64,000 nt of DNA from Gammaproteobacteria bacterium (GCA_013286495.1 JABDFQ010000001.1:614-64613); one strand, 5' to 3'. Positions 44,008-52,514 are shown, numbered from the stretch's first letter. Numbers and translations are program-made. The notes: generated by a model from the sequence alone, not told the origin.

Positions 44008-44076
44008 ACTTTAACTAAATAACCAATTTAGTTAAAGTATACTTACATTATTTAATAGTTTTAGTGCAAGTATACT
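44008..44076. promoter_or_regulatory. Dyad and repeated AAGTATACT motifs upstream of the AAA_14 gene
   Basis: ACTTTAACTAAAT (44008-44020) and ATTTAGTTAAAGT (44026-44038) form a perfect 13-bp dyad with a 5-base loop. AAGTATACTT at 44035-44044 and AAGTATACT at 44068-44076 are short palindromic direct repeats. They lie between divergent genes (AAA_14 left, L,D-transpeptidase right), where an operator could control either one. No regulator is encoded next to it. Confidence 0.45.
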
Positions 44077-44142
44077 GCAAGATGACACATTCACCTCACC
44101 TCAGTAAACTACCCGCCTCACAACCTCATTTAAGGATTTCCC

Positions 44143-45057
44143 ATGAAAATAACCCGAGGACAAATGCTATCCACATTACTGATATGCATTTCTACAGTCG
44201 CAAGCGCTGCCACTTTTCGTGTACCACCAGCGAATGAGGCATTGATTGGTCAAATTCAGTATCGTCAATCCACTTCTTCCGATTCCATCAGCGCCATTCA
44301 GGAACGTTATGACATTGGCTTTAACGCACTCGAAAAAGCCAATCCGCAATTGAATGCTGCCAAATCGCTGTCACGTGGTGAAAATATCAAACTGCCGACA
44401 CAGCATTTGCTGCCAGACGGTGCGCGGGAAGGTATCGTCGTTAATTTGCCGGAAATGCGCATGTATTATTACGTGCCAGGCACAGGAAAAGTCGCGACGT
44501 ATCCAATAGGCATAGGACGAATTGGCAAGACGCTGCCATTAGCAACTGCCACCATCACCAAAAAGACTGAAAACCCTGCCTGGGTACCTACACCTGACAT
44601 CCGTGAATTCAATCTCACTCAGGGTGTCGTGTTGCCACAGGTCATGCCACCAGGTCCTGATAACCCATTAGGCCCATACGCGATCTACATGAGCATTCCC
44701 ACTTTCCTTATCCACAGCACCATATTCCCGGAAAGTATCGGCAAACGGGCAAGCTTTGGCTGTGTGCGCATGTTTGAATCGGACATCAAGGATTTCTTTC
44801 CCACTATCGAACCTGGTATACCAGTGATGATTATCAATTCACCTGTAAAAGTTGCCTGGCAAAAAAATCGTTTGCTGATGGAAGCGCATACTCCTCTCGA
44901 AGAACATACAGCTGAATATGAAGCCACTTTGCCCGGTACCGTTTCCCAGATTCAGCATTTGACTCAAAACGAAGATACGCTCATTGATTGGCAAGCCATT
45001 TCTTTTATTGAAAAAGAACGCGATGGATTGCCGCATGAGATTGGCATGAAGCTTTAG
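44143..45057 (+). CDS. L,D-transpeptidase (YkuD/ErfK-YbiS-YcfS family)
   Basis: 304 residues with a signal peptide (LSTLLICISTVASA). A LysM-like segment (ISAIQERYDIGFNALEKANPQ in part, about residues 48-90) is followed by the YkuD domain (VVNLPEMRMYYYVPGTGKVATYPIGIGR in part; His191 in LIHSTIFPESIG; Cys207 in ASFGCVRM). It makes 3-3 cross-links or attaches lipoprotein to peptidoglycan. AAGGA lies before the ATG. An intrinsic terminator closes the gene. Confidence 0.93.
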   Translation: MKITRGQMLSTLLICISTVASAATFRVPPANEALIGQIQYRQSTSSDSISAIQERYDIGFNALEKANPQLNAAKSLSRGENIKLPTQHLLPDGAREGIVVNLPEMRMYYYVPGTGKVATYPIGIGRIGKTLPLATATITKKTENPAWVPTPDIREFNLTQGVVLPQVMPPGPDNPLGPYAIYMSIPTFLIHSTIFPESIGKRASFGCVRMFESDIKDFFPTIEPGIPVMIINSPVKVAWQKNRLLMEAHTPLEEHTAEYEATLPGTVSQIQHLTQNEDTLIDWQAISFIEKERDGLPHEIGMKL

Positions 45058-45078
45058 TCTTTTTATTCTTTCCATCAG

Positions 45079-45108
45079 AACCCGCGATTGCCTCGCGGGT
45101 TTTTTTTC
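45079..45108 (+). terminator. Rho-independent terminator after the L,D-transpeptidase
   Basis: AACCCGCGA and TCGCGGGTT pair around TTGCC and are followed directly by a run of T. A textbook intrinsic terminator on the plus strand. Confidence 0.9.
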
Positions 45109-45119
45109 GGCATGATTCC

Positions 45120-45363
45120 TCTTCTTCATAAATATATATCTTTTTATTTTTTAAAAGATTTTTTTAGTTATATAGCAAGGCATTTTTTGTGGATTACTTC
45201 TCTATGATTTTATTAATCAACAAGTTACAAGAAAAATAACCTGTGGAAAACTCCCGTATAAAAAATGGCTCAACGGGGATAAATTGAAACAATTTTTCAA
45301 GCACCTAATTATCACAAGCTTATACACAGAGTTTAATGAGGCTTATACATGAAGTTATCCACA
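45120..45363. other. AT-rich region with a cluster of DnaA boxes (candidate origin or DnaA-controlled promoter)
   Basis: An extremely AT-rich stretch (about 45120-45187, including AGATTTTTTTAGTT) is followed by four DnaA-box-like 9-mers in 176 bases. They are TGTGGATTA (45188-45196, reverse; one mismatch), TGTGGAAAA (45242-45250, reverse; fits TTWTNCACA), TTATACACA (45320-45328; fits) and TTATCCACA (45355-45363; perfect consensus, inside the start of folC). A duplex-unwinding stretch beside clustered boxes is the layout of bacterial origins. dnaA, dnaN, gyrB or rpmH are not nearby in this window, so a DnaA-regulated folC promoter is the alternative. Confidence 0.5.
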
Positions 45364-46599
45364 TTATCAGACTGGTTGTCTTATATCGGCTCGGTTCACT
45401 CACGACAGATCGAATTAGGGCTTACGCGAGTACGAAAAGTCGCTGAAACCCTGGATGTACTCACACCTGGTTGTCCTGTGATTACAGTCGGAGGCACCAA
45501 TGGCAAGGGTTCAACGGTTGCAGGACTTGAGGCGATCTATCGTGCGGCGAATTATCGGACAGGAGCTTTCACTTCTCCCTATTTGTGGCAATTCAATGAA
45601 GAAATTCGTATCGATGGGCAAATGGCGACTGATGAGCAACTATGTGCGGCCTTTGCGATAGTTGATGCAGCACGACAAGGTATTGCACTCACAGCATTTG
45701 AATTTGCGACCTTGGCAGCGCTGGTTTTATTCAAGCAACAATCCCTGGATGTATACATCATGGAAGTAGGATTAGGCGGCCGTCTGGATGCAGTGAATAT
45801 ACTGGATGCAGATATTGCAGTCATCACCTCCATTGGTATTGATCATGTGGAATGGCTGGGAGACACACGAGAAAAAATAGGTGCAGAAAAAGCGGGTGTT
45901 TTTCGATCTGGTAAGCCTGTGGTGTGTGGTGATGATATTCCACCTGCATCGATTGTATTTGCTGCTGATCAATTAAGTGCTCCATTTTATCAGCGTGGAA
46001 AAGATTTTTTTCATGAAGAAAATTCCCACGAATGGGTATTCAGCAATTCGCATATTCGACTTGAACATTTACCGTGTAATGCGCTTGCAGTTCAGAATAT
46101 GGCGAATGTTTTGCAAGTGATTTTCCTGTTGCAATCACGTTTGCCAGTTGCAGCATCTGCGATTTCACAAGGATTGCAAAATATAAACTTACCAGGACGC
46201 ATACAAATTATTAGCGGCGATATCACAGAAATTTATGATGTTGCGCATAATCCTGCTGCAATGGAATTTTTATCTGCAAAATTATTGACGATGAATTGCG
46301 AAGGAAAAACCATTGCAGTTTTTTCCATGCTGAAAGACAAGGACATTATTGGCAGCATCAAAAAAATTCGTGATCAGATTGATGTGTGGTACGTCGCACC
46401 GCTTGTCAATGAACGCGCAGCTTCTGTCGAACAATTGCAGGCAGCATTTTTGGAAGCTGGAATTAGCACGGGAATTTTTTATTTAAGTGATTTGCTACTT
46501 GCCTATCATGAAGCAAAAAAAGCAGCACGCACGGGAGATAGAATAATTATTTTCGGCTCGTTTTATACAGTAGGTAATGTTATGTCCTTGAATTTTTAA
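45349..46599 (+). CDS. folC: Bifunctional folylpolyglutamate / dihydrofolate synthase
   Basis: 416 residues. It adds L-Glu to dihydropteroate and then to folates. ATP loop ITVGGTNGKGSTVAGLEA, the omega-loop/substrate region TGAFTSPYLWQFNEEIRI, EVGLGGRLDAVNI and IGIDHVEWLG are all family signatures. The C-terminal domain has YDVAHNPAAMEFL and IIFGSFYTVGNV. GAGG lies 7 nt before the ATG. The first codons carry a perfect DnaA box. The other folate genes here (folKP, folB) lie 1-3 kb downstream on the opposite strand, so the pathway genes are grouped but not in one operon. Confidence 0.95.
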   Translation: MKLSTLSDWLSYIGSVHSRQIELGLTRVRKVAETLDVLTPGCPVITVGGTNGKGSTVAGLEAIYRAANYRTGAFTSPYLWQFNEEIRIDGQMATDEQLCAAFAIVDAARQGIALTAFEFATLAALVLFKQQSLDVYIMEVGLGGRLDAVNILDADIAVITSIGIDHVEWLGDTREKIGAEKAGVFRSGKPVVCGDDIPPASIVFAADQLSAPFYQRGKDFFHEENSHEWVFSNSHIRLEHLPCNALAVQNMANVLQVIFLLQSRLPVAASAISQGLQNINLPGRIQIISGDITEIYDVAHNPAAMEFLSAKLLTMNCEGKTIAVFSMLKDKDIIGSIKKIRDQIDVWYVAPLVNERAASVEQLQAAFLEAGISTGIFYLSDLLLAYHEAKKAARTGDRIIIFGSFYTVGNVMSLNF

Positions 46600-46656
46600 T
46601 TTATTCCAGTATAGTTTTGCAGTTATCACATTTCATGCTATATCTGGTATAATTTT

Positions 46657-46980
46657 ATGGTCAAACGTGAAAAAAACACAAAATATATAAAAGTTATTGA
46701 TGACACGATCACTTTTCCAGCCAGACAGGGAAATGGCATTTTGCGCTATACACTCAGCACTGACAAGAAAGGAAAAATAGCAAGATATAGTATGTCTTAC
46801 ATTAATCTGAATATTTGTAGTATTGATAATGGTCGAGTACTTGGTTTTGATAATTGTCATGGCTATCATCATCGTCATTATATGGGCAAGGAAGAAAATA
46901 TTGATTTTAGCTCTTATGAAGAAGTTGCTGAACGATTTGAATCTGAATGGAGAGCTTTACATGAAAAACACAAAAAATAA
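46657..46980 (+). CDS. DUF6516-type toxin-like protein
   Basis: 107 residues with the family-typical blocks ILRYTLSTDKKGKIARYSMSYIN (in part), ICSIDNGRVLGFDNCHGYHHRHYMG and YEEVAERFESEW. Such proteins are usually found directly before a small HTH protein and are treated as the toxin of a TA pair. No ribosome site is visible before the ATG. It overlaps the next gene by 20 nt. Confidence 0.72.
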   Translation: MVKREKNTKYIKVIDDTITFPARQGNGILRYTLSTDKKGKIARYSMSYINLNICSIDNGRVLGFDNCHGYHHRHYMGKEENIDFSSYEEVAERFESEWRALHEKHKK

Positions 46981-47374
46981 ATTAGCTAACAAATCAAAAT
47001 TAAAAGTAGTTACTGTAAAAATAGGCTCTGTCGAAGATTTTTTTTCTAATGTCAAAAGTGTAATGCAAGCTGCTGACAGGGGTGAGTCTATTAACAAGCG
47101 AGCCGCCACTTTGACATTCATTAATCCATTAGAAATGCTCCATTTTCTTAGCGCAGCTAAAATAAAATTAATTAATAGTATTCGAAAGCATCCAGATACT
47201 ATTACTAACATTGCTAAAATAACCAAGCGCAATAGAGCCTCGGTTTCTCGTGATGTTAATGAGCTGGAAAAATTTGGCTTTGTGAAAACATATGAAGAAG
47301 TAAATCCAGGACATGGCAGACATAAAATTGTTGAATTAATTGCGCCAAGGTTGAAATTGGAAGCTTATTTGTAA
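46961..47374 (+). CDS. HTH antitoxin/regulator paired with the DUF6516 protein
   Basis: 137 residues from ATG 46961, chosen because GGAGAG lies 6 nt upstream. The in-frame open region back to 46823 only shadows the previous gene. The C-terminal half is a MarR/HVO_A0114-like winged helix: HPDTITNIAKITKRNRASVSRDVNELEKFGFV in part, then a basic beta-wing GHGRHKIVELIAPRL. It probably binds its own promoter and counteracts the upstream protein. The overlap indicates coupled translation. Confidence 0.75.
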   Translation: MKNTKNKLANKSKLKVVTVKIGSVEDFFSNVKSVMQAADRGESINKRAATLTFINPLEMLHFLSAAKIKLINSIRKHPDTITNIAKITKRNRASVSRDVNELEKFGFVKTYEEVNPGHGRHKIVELIAPRLKLEAYL

Positions 47375-47461
47375 CGGTGTCAAGCGTAACCACACTGCAT
47401 AATAAATTGACAGACATTCATGCTGTCAATTTATTATGCAGTGTGGTTACGCTTGACACCG
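47375..47461. terminator. Perfect 39-bp-arm hairpin between convergent genes
   Basis: Arms 47375-47413 and 47423-47461 are exact reverse complements around a 9-base loop. The element fills the whole gap between the HTH antitoxin and the end of folKP. It can serve both directions, but the arms are far longer than any terminator needs. Confidence 0.85.
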
Positions 47462-47463
47462 CT

Positions 47464-48798
47464 TTATATCACCTTCGCCACCTTCATTCCGCGTGCGCAG
47501 ATTTCCACATTATGCACGCGGATATAATCAACTTTTTGTTGTGCGAGGAAAATCGTCATCGCCATGGTTTCAGCATCACGCTCAACAAAAGGCAGCGCGG
47601 TAAATAACGACATAAAAGTTTTACGTGAATGTCCGACAAACAATCGCACGCCTAATTCATGAAACACGGAAATATTTTTTATTATCAGCAAGGATTGTTC
47701 CGCCATTTTTCCAAACCCAATTCCTGGATCGAAAATCAGCCGCTCACGCGCAATACCATCTTTTTCCAGCTCAGCAATTCTTTTTTCAGCCCACGCATAA
47801 ACAAATTTCACCGGATCCTGATCACGCGGTAACACATGATTACGATCCTCTGGTAATTGCAAATGATGCATGATCACGCAATCTGTTTTTGCAGCACGTA
47901 CAATCTCGCGCATGTCTGCATCATCCAGTCCTGAAACATCATTAAGCCAGTCGACACCCATCGCAATTGCATTTTTTGCAACACTCGCATGACGCGTATC
48001 AACGCAGATTTTGGGAATTAACAAACCAGAATGTTTTGCTGATTGCACAGCAGATAATACCGGTTCAAGTCGCAACCATTCTTCATGTGGTGTGATTGCC
48101 TTTGCTTGTGGCGAAGTTGATTCTGCACCAATATCAATAATTTCCGCACCGCTTGCAACGAGATGTAACATTTGTTTGACAGCAGCATCAGCCTGCAAAT
48201 ACAAACCACCATCTGAATAAGAATCGGGCGTCACATTAATAATGCCAACGAATTGCGATGTATCAATGCGTTGTAAAATTTGTCGTGTATGAAAAGGTGC
48301 TTCACCTGTAAAACGTGAGCGCCAAGGCTCAACCATTTGTGCAGCAGTTTTACCGTGATTTTTACCTTGCAAAGGAAATTTCCATAACGGAGCAACATCT
48401 GCAAGTGGCCATAATGCAAATGGTCTTTCCTGCAAATTAGCATGCGGTATGTTTAAGCGTTCATTGTGAATAATATTTTCATCCCACGCGAGAATATCGA
48501 TATCAATAACACGTGGTCCCCAATGCCTGATTTCTGGTTTACGTCCCAGTGTCCATTCAATATTTTTTATCTGATCGAGTAATGCAAGTGGTTCGAGTGT
48601 CGTTTCACAACGCAAGGCAAGATTGAAATACGGCATGTTCCAATTTTGTGGCGCATTTTCTGGAAGTAAGGCATCGGAGGTATAAACAGGCGAAACTTGC
48701 TGAATAGTTAGATCTGATAATTGTTGCAAACGTTGATAAGCATTACGCAGATTTTGCAATCGGTCACCGACATTGGAACCAAGACCCAGGATGATCAT
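47464..48798 (-). CDS. folKP: FolK-FolP fusion: HPPK / dihydropteroate synthase
   Basis: 444 residues. Residues of about 1-160 are 6-hydroxymethyl-7,8-dihydropterin pyrophosphokinase (GLGSNVGDR; PRVIDIDILAWDE; IPHANLQERPFALWPL). Residues of about 180-444 are dihydropteroate synthase, the sulfonamide target (GIINVTPDSYSDGG, IIDIGAESTSPQA, WLNDVSGL, CVIMHH, FDPGIGFGK, VGHSRKTF). Fusing the two lets the pyrophosphate ester pass straight to the pABA condensation step. Its ATG overlaps the folB stop by 4 nt, so folB-folKP is a coupled operon. Confidence 0.95.
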   Translation of the reverse strand: MIILGLGSNVGDRLQNLRNAYQRLQQLSDLTIQQVSPVYTSDALLPENAPQNWNMPYFNLALRCETTLEPLALLDQIKNIEWTLGRKPEIRHWGPRVIDIDILAWDENIIHNERLNIPHANLQERPFALWPLADVAPLWKFPLQGKNHGKTAAQMVEPWRSRFTGEAPFHTRQILQRIDTSQFVGIINVTPDSYSDGGLYLQADAAVKQMLHLVASGAEIIDIGAESTSPQAKAITPHEEWLRLEPVLSAVQSAKHSGLLIPKICVDTRHASVAKNAIAMGVDWLNDVSGLDDADMREIVRAAKTDCVIMHHLQLPEDRNHVLPRDQDPVKFVYAWAEKRIAELEKDGIARERLIFDPGIGFGKMAEQSLLIIKNISVFHELGVRLFVGHSRKTFMSLFTALPFVERDAETMAMTIFLAQQKVDYIRVHNVEICARGMKVAKVI

Positions 48799-49163
48799 GA
48801 ATGATCATCTCCATATGCAAAACACACACCGTTTTTCAAACCAGCAATTTTTGGATATTTTATAATGCGCACAATTAATCTGGCCTTGTCCGGCAGATTT
48901 TTTTTAATGCAGGAATAAATATCCGCACATAAATGTTCGATCAGCTTATAAGATTTCGCAGCAATTTTTTCCTGAATGATTGCAGATAATCTTGCATAAC
49001 AAACCGTATCAGCCAGTTCATCTGTTTCACACGCAGCAGGTGGTGTTTGAAAATGAATATCGAGATCGAGTAAAACGCTGCGTTTTTTGCTGCGTTCTTT
49101 ATCACTCCATCCGATATGCAGTGAAAGCTCAAGTTGTCGTATGTAAAGTGTAGTTGCTGGCAT
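48795..49163 (-). CDS. folB: Dihydroneopterin aldolase
   Basis: 122 residues, the usual FolB length. Motifs LYIRQLELSLHIGWSDKERSKKR in part, VCYARLSAIIQEKIAAKSYKLIEHLCADI in part (Glu/Lys of the active site), and LIVRIIKYPKIAGLKNGV. It turns dihydroneopterin into hydroxymethyl-dihydropterin, the substrate of the FolK half encoded just downstream with a 4-nt overlap. Confidence 0.92.
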   Translation of the reverse strand: MPATTLYIRQLELSLHIGWSDKERSKKRSVLLDLDIHFQTPPAACETDELADTVCYARLSAIIQEKIAAKSYKLIEHLCADIYSCIKKNLPDKARLIVRIIKYPKIAGLKNGVCFAYGDDHS

Positions 49164-49260
49164 GGCGCGCGTATCAGTTTTAAATTTTCGCCATACTAGC
49201 GTATTTTGTATAGAAGTGTATAGTCTGTGATTTTCTTATGACCAAACAACGCAATAGCTA

Positions 49261-49534
49261 ATGACATCATTAAAAGTACGGGAGAAGCCGCTAACTATAT
49301 ACGTAGTAAAAAAAATACGAAAAGAAATCTATTTCAAGCGACTTGAAGAGACTGGATAAAATGACAGACGCAGATATTGATTATTCTGATAATCCGCCAT
49401 TAGAAGAATTTCTCAACAGCGTAAATATATTTTCAAAAGATTTTATGAAAACTAGAAAACAGCCAGTCCAACAAAAAAGAGAAGATTTATTCGATGATGT
49501 TTCTTTCACGGATTTGAAAAATAAGCATAAGTAA
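49261..49534 (+). pseudogene. Decayed BrnA-like antitoxin fragment
   Basis: A 57-codon frame from ATG 49361 (in-frame TTG 49343) reads MTDADIDYSDNPPLEEF..., the N-terminal signature of BrnA-type antitoxins (the D-I-P-P-L segment). It stops before any ribbon-helix-helix domain. Just upstream a 32-codon frame (49261-49359) reads MTSLKVREKPLTIYVVKKIR..., and an even shorter one precedes it with a TAATG junction. No toxin partner is present. This looks like a degraded TA locus, but a short functional peptide cannot be excluded. Confidence 0.5.
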
Positions 49535-49561
49535 AAAAATGTGCGATCAGGCCATGGATTT

Positions 49562-49581
49562 TGTGTCCCATATGGGGTACA
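49562..49581. promoter_or_regulatory. Palindromic operator upstream of the RelB/DinJ-YafQ-like pair
   Basis: TGTGTCCCATATGGGGTACA is an almost perfect 20-base dyad (centre CCATATGG). A TACAAT hexamer (49578-49583) that could be a -10 box overlaps its right edge. RelB/DinJ antitoxins repress such sites. Confidence 0.65.
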
Positions 49582-49607
49582 ATTTATTTTATTACGGAGG
49601 TAATCTT

Positions 49608-49868
49608 ATGAATAAAGCAGCATTTATTCGTGCTCGTGTAGAGCCTGGATTAAAAGCAGTAGCAGAAAATGTTTTAAATCAACTGGGTATTACGCCAACA
49701 CAAGCTATTACCATGTTATACAGCCGCATAGCCCGAGAACAGGAGTGGCCTTTGGAATTAAAAATCCCAAATGCAAAAACTGCTCGTGCAATTAAAGAAG
49801 CAAGAAAAGGTAAAGGTGTTACTGTTTGCAAAAATGCAGAAGACTTAATTAAAAAATTGGAAAAATAA
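49608..49868 (+). CDS. RelB/DinJ-family antitoxin
   Basis: 86 residues from ATG 49608 with GGAGG upstream; a longer frame from 49539 would cross the operator. RARVEPGLKAVAENVLNQLGITPTQAITMLYSRIA (in part) is the RelB/DinJ ribbon-helix-helix. The tail (AIKEARKGKGVTVCKNAEDLIKKL) wraps the toxin. Its stop TAA shares one base with the toxin ATG. Confidence 0.9.
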   Translation: MNKAAFIRARVEPGLKAVAENVLNQLGITPTQAITMLYSRIAREQEWPLELKIPNAKTARAIKEARKGKGVTVCKNAEDLIKKLEK

Positions 49869-50152
49869 TGCTAATTCCAGGCTATAAAAATAGTTTTAAA
49901 AAGGATGTGAAATTATTAAAAAAACGTAAAAAGGATATCAAAAAATTATATGACATTATCTCTGACTTGATTAATCAAAAACCACTCGCAAGAAAACACG
50001 TAGATCATCCATTAAAAGGCGAGTATGGGGATTGCAGGGAGTGTCATATCGAACCTGACTGGTTACTGATATATCTTATAAAAGAGAACATTAAAGAAAA
50101 TAGCATCACCTTTATTCGAACAGGTACCCATTCTGACTTATTTAAAAAATAG
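49868..50152 (+). CDS. YafQ-like RelE-superfamily mRNA interferase toxin
   Basis: 94 residues. The YafQ pattern is clear: YKNSFKKDVKLLKKRKKDIKKL, then ARKHVDHPLKGEYGDCRECHIEPDWLLIYLI in part, ending FIRTGTHSDLF. His in DHPL, Asp in the WLLIY neighbourhood and His in GTHSDLF match the catalytic set of YafQ. It cleaves mRNA on the ribosome. Coupled to the antitoxin by a TAATG junction. Confidence 0.92.
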   Translation: MLIPGYKNSFKKDVKLLKKRKKDIKKLYDIISDLINQKPLARKHVDHPLKGEYGDCRECHIEPDWLLIYLIKENIKENSITFIRTGTHSDLFKK

Positions 50153-50304
50153 TGTTATTTCTATAGTTTGAAGGATCGCAAAGCTGTCCAAAACTGCTCT
50201 AACCATGCTACTATGCTGACCTTTGCGTTTTCGATTCGCCTTAATTCAAGGTCGTTATTTATCAAAAAGATATAACAGAAAATGCTGATAACGTGGGGTT
50301 TTCG

Positions 50305-51747
50305 ATGGCAAACAAACTCATCAATGAAGTGGTAAATCAGCAATATCCTTACGGATTTGTCACGCAGATTGAATCTGATTCCATGCCGCCAGGCTTGAAT
50401 GAAGATGTCATTCGTCAGATTTCTGCCCGAAAAAATGAACCAGCTTTCATGCTCGAATGGCGCTTAAACGCGTATAAACACTGGCTGACTTTGACGCCGC
50501 CTGCCTGGGCACACGTGCATTTTCCACCGATTGATTATCAGGACATTATTTATTATTCCGCGCCCAAATCTGCAGAAAATGCTCCCAAAAGTCTGGATGA
50601 AGTCGATCCCAAATTACTGGAAACCTATAAAAAACTCGGCATTCCCCTGCATGAGCAAGGACGTTTGGCAGGTGTTGCAGTCGATGCTGTATTTGACAGT
50701 ATTTCTGTTGCGACCACATTCAAAAGCAAATTGGCAGAAGCAGGCGTAATTTTTTGTCCGTTTTCTGAAGCGGTACAACAGCATCCCGAACTGGTAGAAA
50801 AATATCTGGGAACCGTTGTTCCTTATCGCGATAATTTTTTTGCTGCATTAAATTCCGCAGTTTTTAGTGATGGATCATTTGTGTTTATTCCCAAAGGTGT
50901 GCGTTGTCCGATGGAATTATCCACGTATTTCCGTATCAATACGGCAAAGAGCGGTCAATTTGAACGAACATTAATTATCGCTGAAGAAAATAGTTATGTG
51001 AGTTATCTGGAAGGTTGTACTGCACCCATGCGTGATGAAAATCAATTACACGCAGCAGTCGTTGAACTGGTTGCACTTGATCATGCACAAATAAAATATT
51101 CGACGGTGCAAAACTGGTATCCTGGTGATGAAGAAGGTCGTGGTGGAATTTATAATTTCGTCACCAAACGTGGCGCATGTCGTGGCAAGCATTCGAAAAT
51201 TTCCTGGACACAAATTGAAACGGGTTCTGCGATAACCTGGAAATATCCCAGCGTGATTTTACAAGGCGATCATTCTGTCGGTGAATTTTATTCTGTTGCA
51301 CTTACCAATCATTATCAGCAGGCAGATACTGGCACGAAGATGATACACATCGGAAAAAATACCAGCAGCACGATTATTTCCAAAGGTATTTCTGCTGGAA
51401 GTGGACAAAATACTTATCGCGGATTAGTACGCATGTTACCGACTGCAGAAAATGCGCGTAATTATACACAATGCGATTCGCTGTTGCTTTCTGCCACTTG
51501 CGGCGCACATACGTTTCCATATATCGAAGTCAAAAATCCTTCTGCGCAAGTAGAACATGAAGCATCGACATCAAAGATTGGTGAAGACCAATTATTTTAT
51601 TGTCGACAACGTGGATTAAAAACAGAAGATGCCATCAACATGATCGTGAATGGTTTTTGCAAACAAGTCTTCCGCGAATTACCAATGGAATTTGCAGTCG
51701 AAGCACAAAAATTGCTGGAAGTCAGTTTAGAGGGGAGTGTTGGCTAA
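50305..51747 (+). CDS. sufB: Fe-S cluster assembly scaffold protein SufB
   Basis: 480 residues from ATG 50305 with GGGG 6 nt upstream (GTG 50293 possible). First gene of the suf operon. SufB is the main scaffold of the SufBC2D complex. Signatures: [20 protein letters not shown] in part, [21 protein letters not shown] in part, [23 protein letters not shown] in part, and the C-terminal core [17 protein letters not shown] with its conserved Cys and Arg. It ends one base into the sufC start codon (TAATG). Confidence 0.96.
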   Translation: MANKLINEVVNQQYPYGFVTQIESDSMPPGLNEDVIRQISARKNEPAFMLEWRLNAYKHWLTLTPPAWAHVHFPPIDYQDIIYYSAPKSAENAPKSLDEVDPKLLETYKKLGIPLHEQGRLAGVAVDAVFDSISVATTFKSKLAEAGVIFCPFSEAVQQHPELVEKYLGTVVPYRDNFFAALNSAVFSDGSFVFIPKGVRCPMELSTYFRINTAKSGQFERTLIIAEENSYVSYLEGCTAPMRDENQLHAAVVELVALDHAQIKYSTVQNWYPGDEEGRGGIYNFVTKRGACRGKHSKISWTQIETGSAITWKYPSVILQGDHSVGEFYSVALTNHYQQADTGTKMIHIGKNTSSTIISKGISAGSGQNTYRGLVRMLPTAENARNYTQCDSLLLSATCGAHTFPYIEVKNPSAQVEHEASTSKIGEDQLFYCRQRGLKTEDAINMIVNGFCKQVFRELPMEFAVEAQKLLEVSLEGSVG

Positions 51748-52514
51748 TGCTTAATATTAATAATTTACAAATATCCTTGCAGGATGAAAAACAGCAAAGC
51801 AAAACCATTTTGCGTGGTGTGAATTTATGCATGCAGCCAGGTGAAGTGCATGCCATCATGGGGCCCAATGGTTCTGGCAAAAGCACACTTGCCAATATTC
51901 TTGCTGGTCGCGAAGGTTATGAATATGTCGCAGGCAGTGTGACATTAAATAATGAAGATTTATTATCGCTTGCACCAGAAGAACGTGCAGCGCGCGGTGT
52001 GTTTCTAGCATTTCAGTATCCAACGGAAATTCCTGGTGTTAACAACATGTATTTCCTGCGCACGGCACTCAATGAATTACGCAAGCGAAAAAATTTGCCG
52101 CCACTTGATGCTGCTGATTTTTTAATGCAGGTAAAAAGTAAAATCCGTGAAGTAGGATTAGATGAAGCTTTTCTGCAGCGTGCAGTCAATGAAGGTTTTT
52201 CGGGTGGTGAAAAAAAGCGAAATGAAATATTGCAAATGATGATGCTGGAACCTGAATTTATTTTGCTGGATGAAACCGATTCGGGTCTCGATATTGATGC
52301 ACTGCAAATGGTGAGTCGCTGTGTGAATAATTTGCGTAATAAATCGCGCATGATTCTGATTGTCACCCATTATCAGCGCTTGCTCGATTATATTCAGCCG
52401 GATGTAGTGCATGTCATGGCGAATGGCAGGATTTTAAAATCAGGTGATAAGACACTCGCTCACGAACTGGAAAGCAAAGGTTATGGCTGGCTGGAAAATG
52501 AGGCGCAATCATGA
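51747..52514 (+). CDS. sufC: SufC ATPase of the SufBCD complex
   Basis: 255 residues from ATG 51747 with GGGGAG upstream; the longer frame back to 51600 lies inside sufB. Walker A GPNGSGKST, Q-loop AFQYPTEIPGV, the SufC-type signature GFSGGEKKRNEILQM, Walker B FILLDETDSGLD and H-loop IVTHYQRLL. Its ATPase cycle reshapes SufB-SufD for cluster building. Overlaps sufD by 4 nt. Confidence 0.96.
   Translation: MLNINNLQISLQDEKQQSKTILRGVNLCMQPGEVHAIMGPNGSGKSTLANILAGREGYEYVAGSVTLNNEDLLSLAPEERAARGVFLAFQYPTEIPGVNNMYFLRTALNELRKRKNLPPLDAADFLMQVKSKIREVGLDEAFLQRAVNEGFSGGEKKRNEILQMMMLEPEFILLDETDSGLDIDALQMVSRCVNNLRNKSRMILIVTHYQRLLDYIQPDVVHVMANGRILKSGDKTLAHELESKGYGWLENEAQS

Noticed and set aside
46823-46960. 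Hydrophobic N-terminal extension of the HTH antitoxin
   Set aside because: It only shadows the DUF6516 gene in another frame; a good ribosome site precedes ATG 46961.
51600-51746. N-terminal extension of SufC
   Set aside because: It lies inside sufB in another frame; SufC homologues start at the ATG 51747 equivalent, with GGGGAG upstream.
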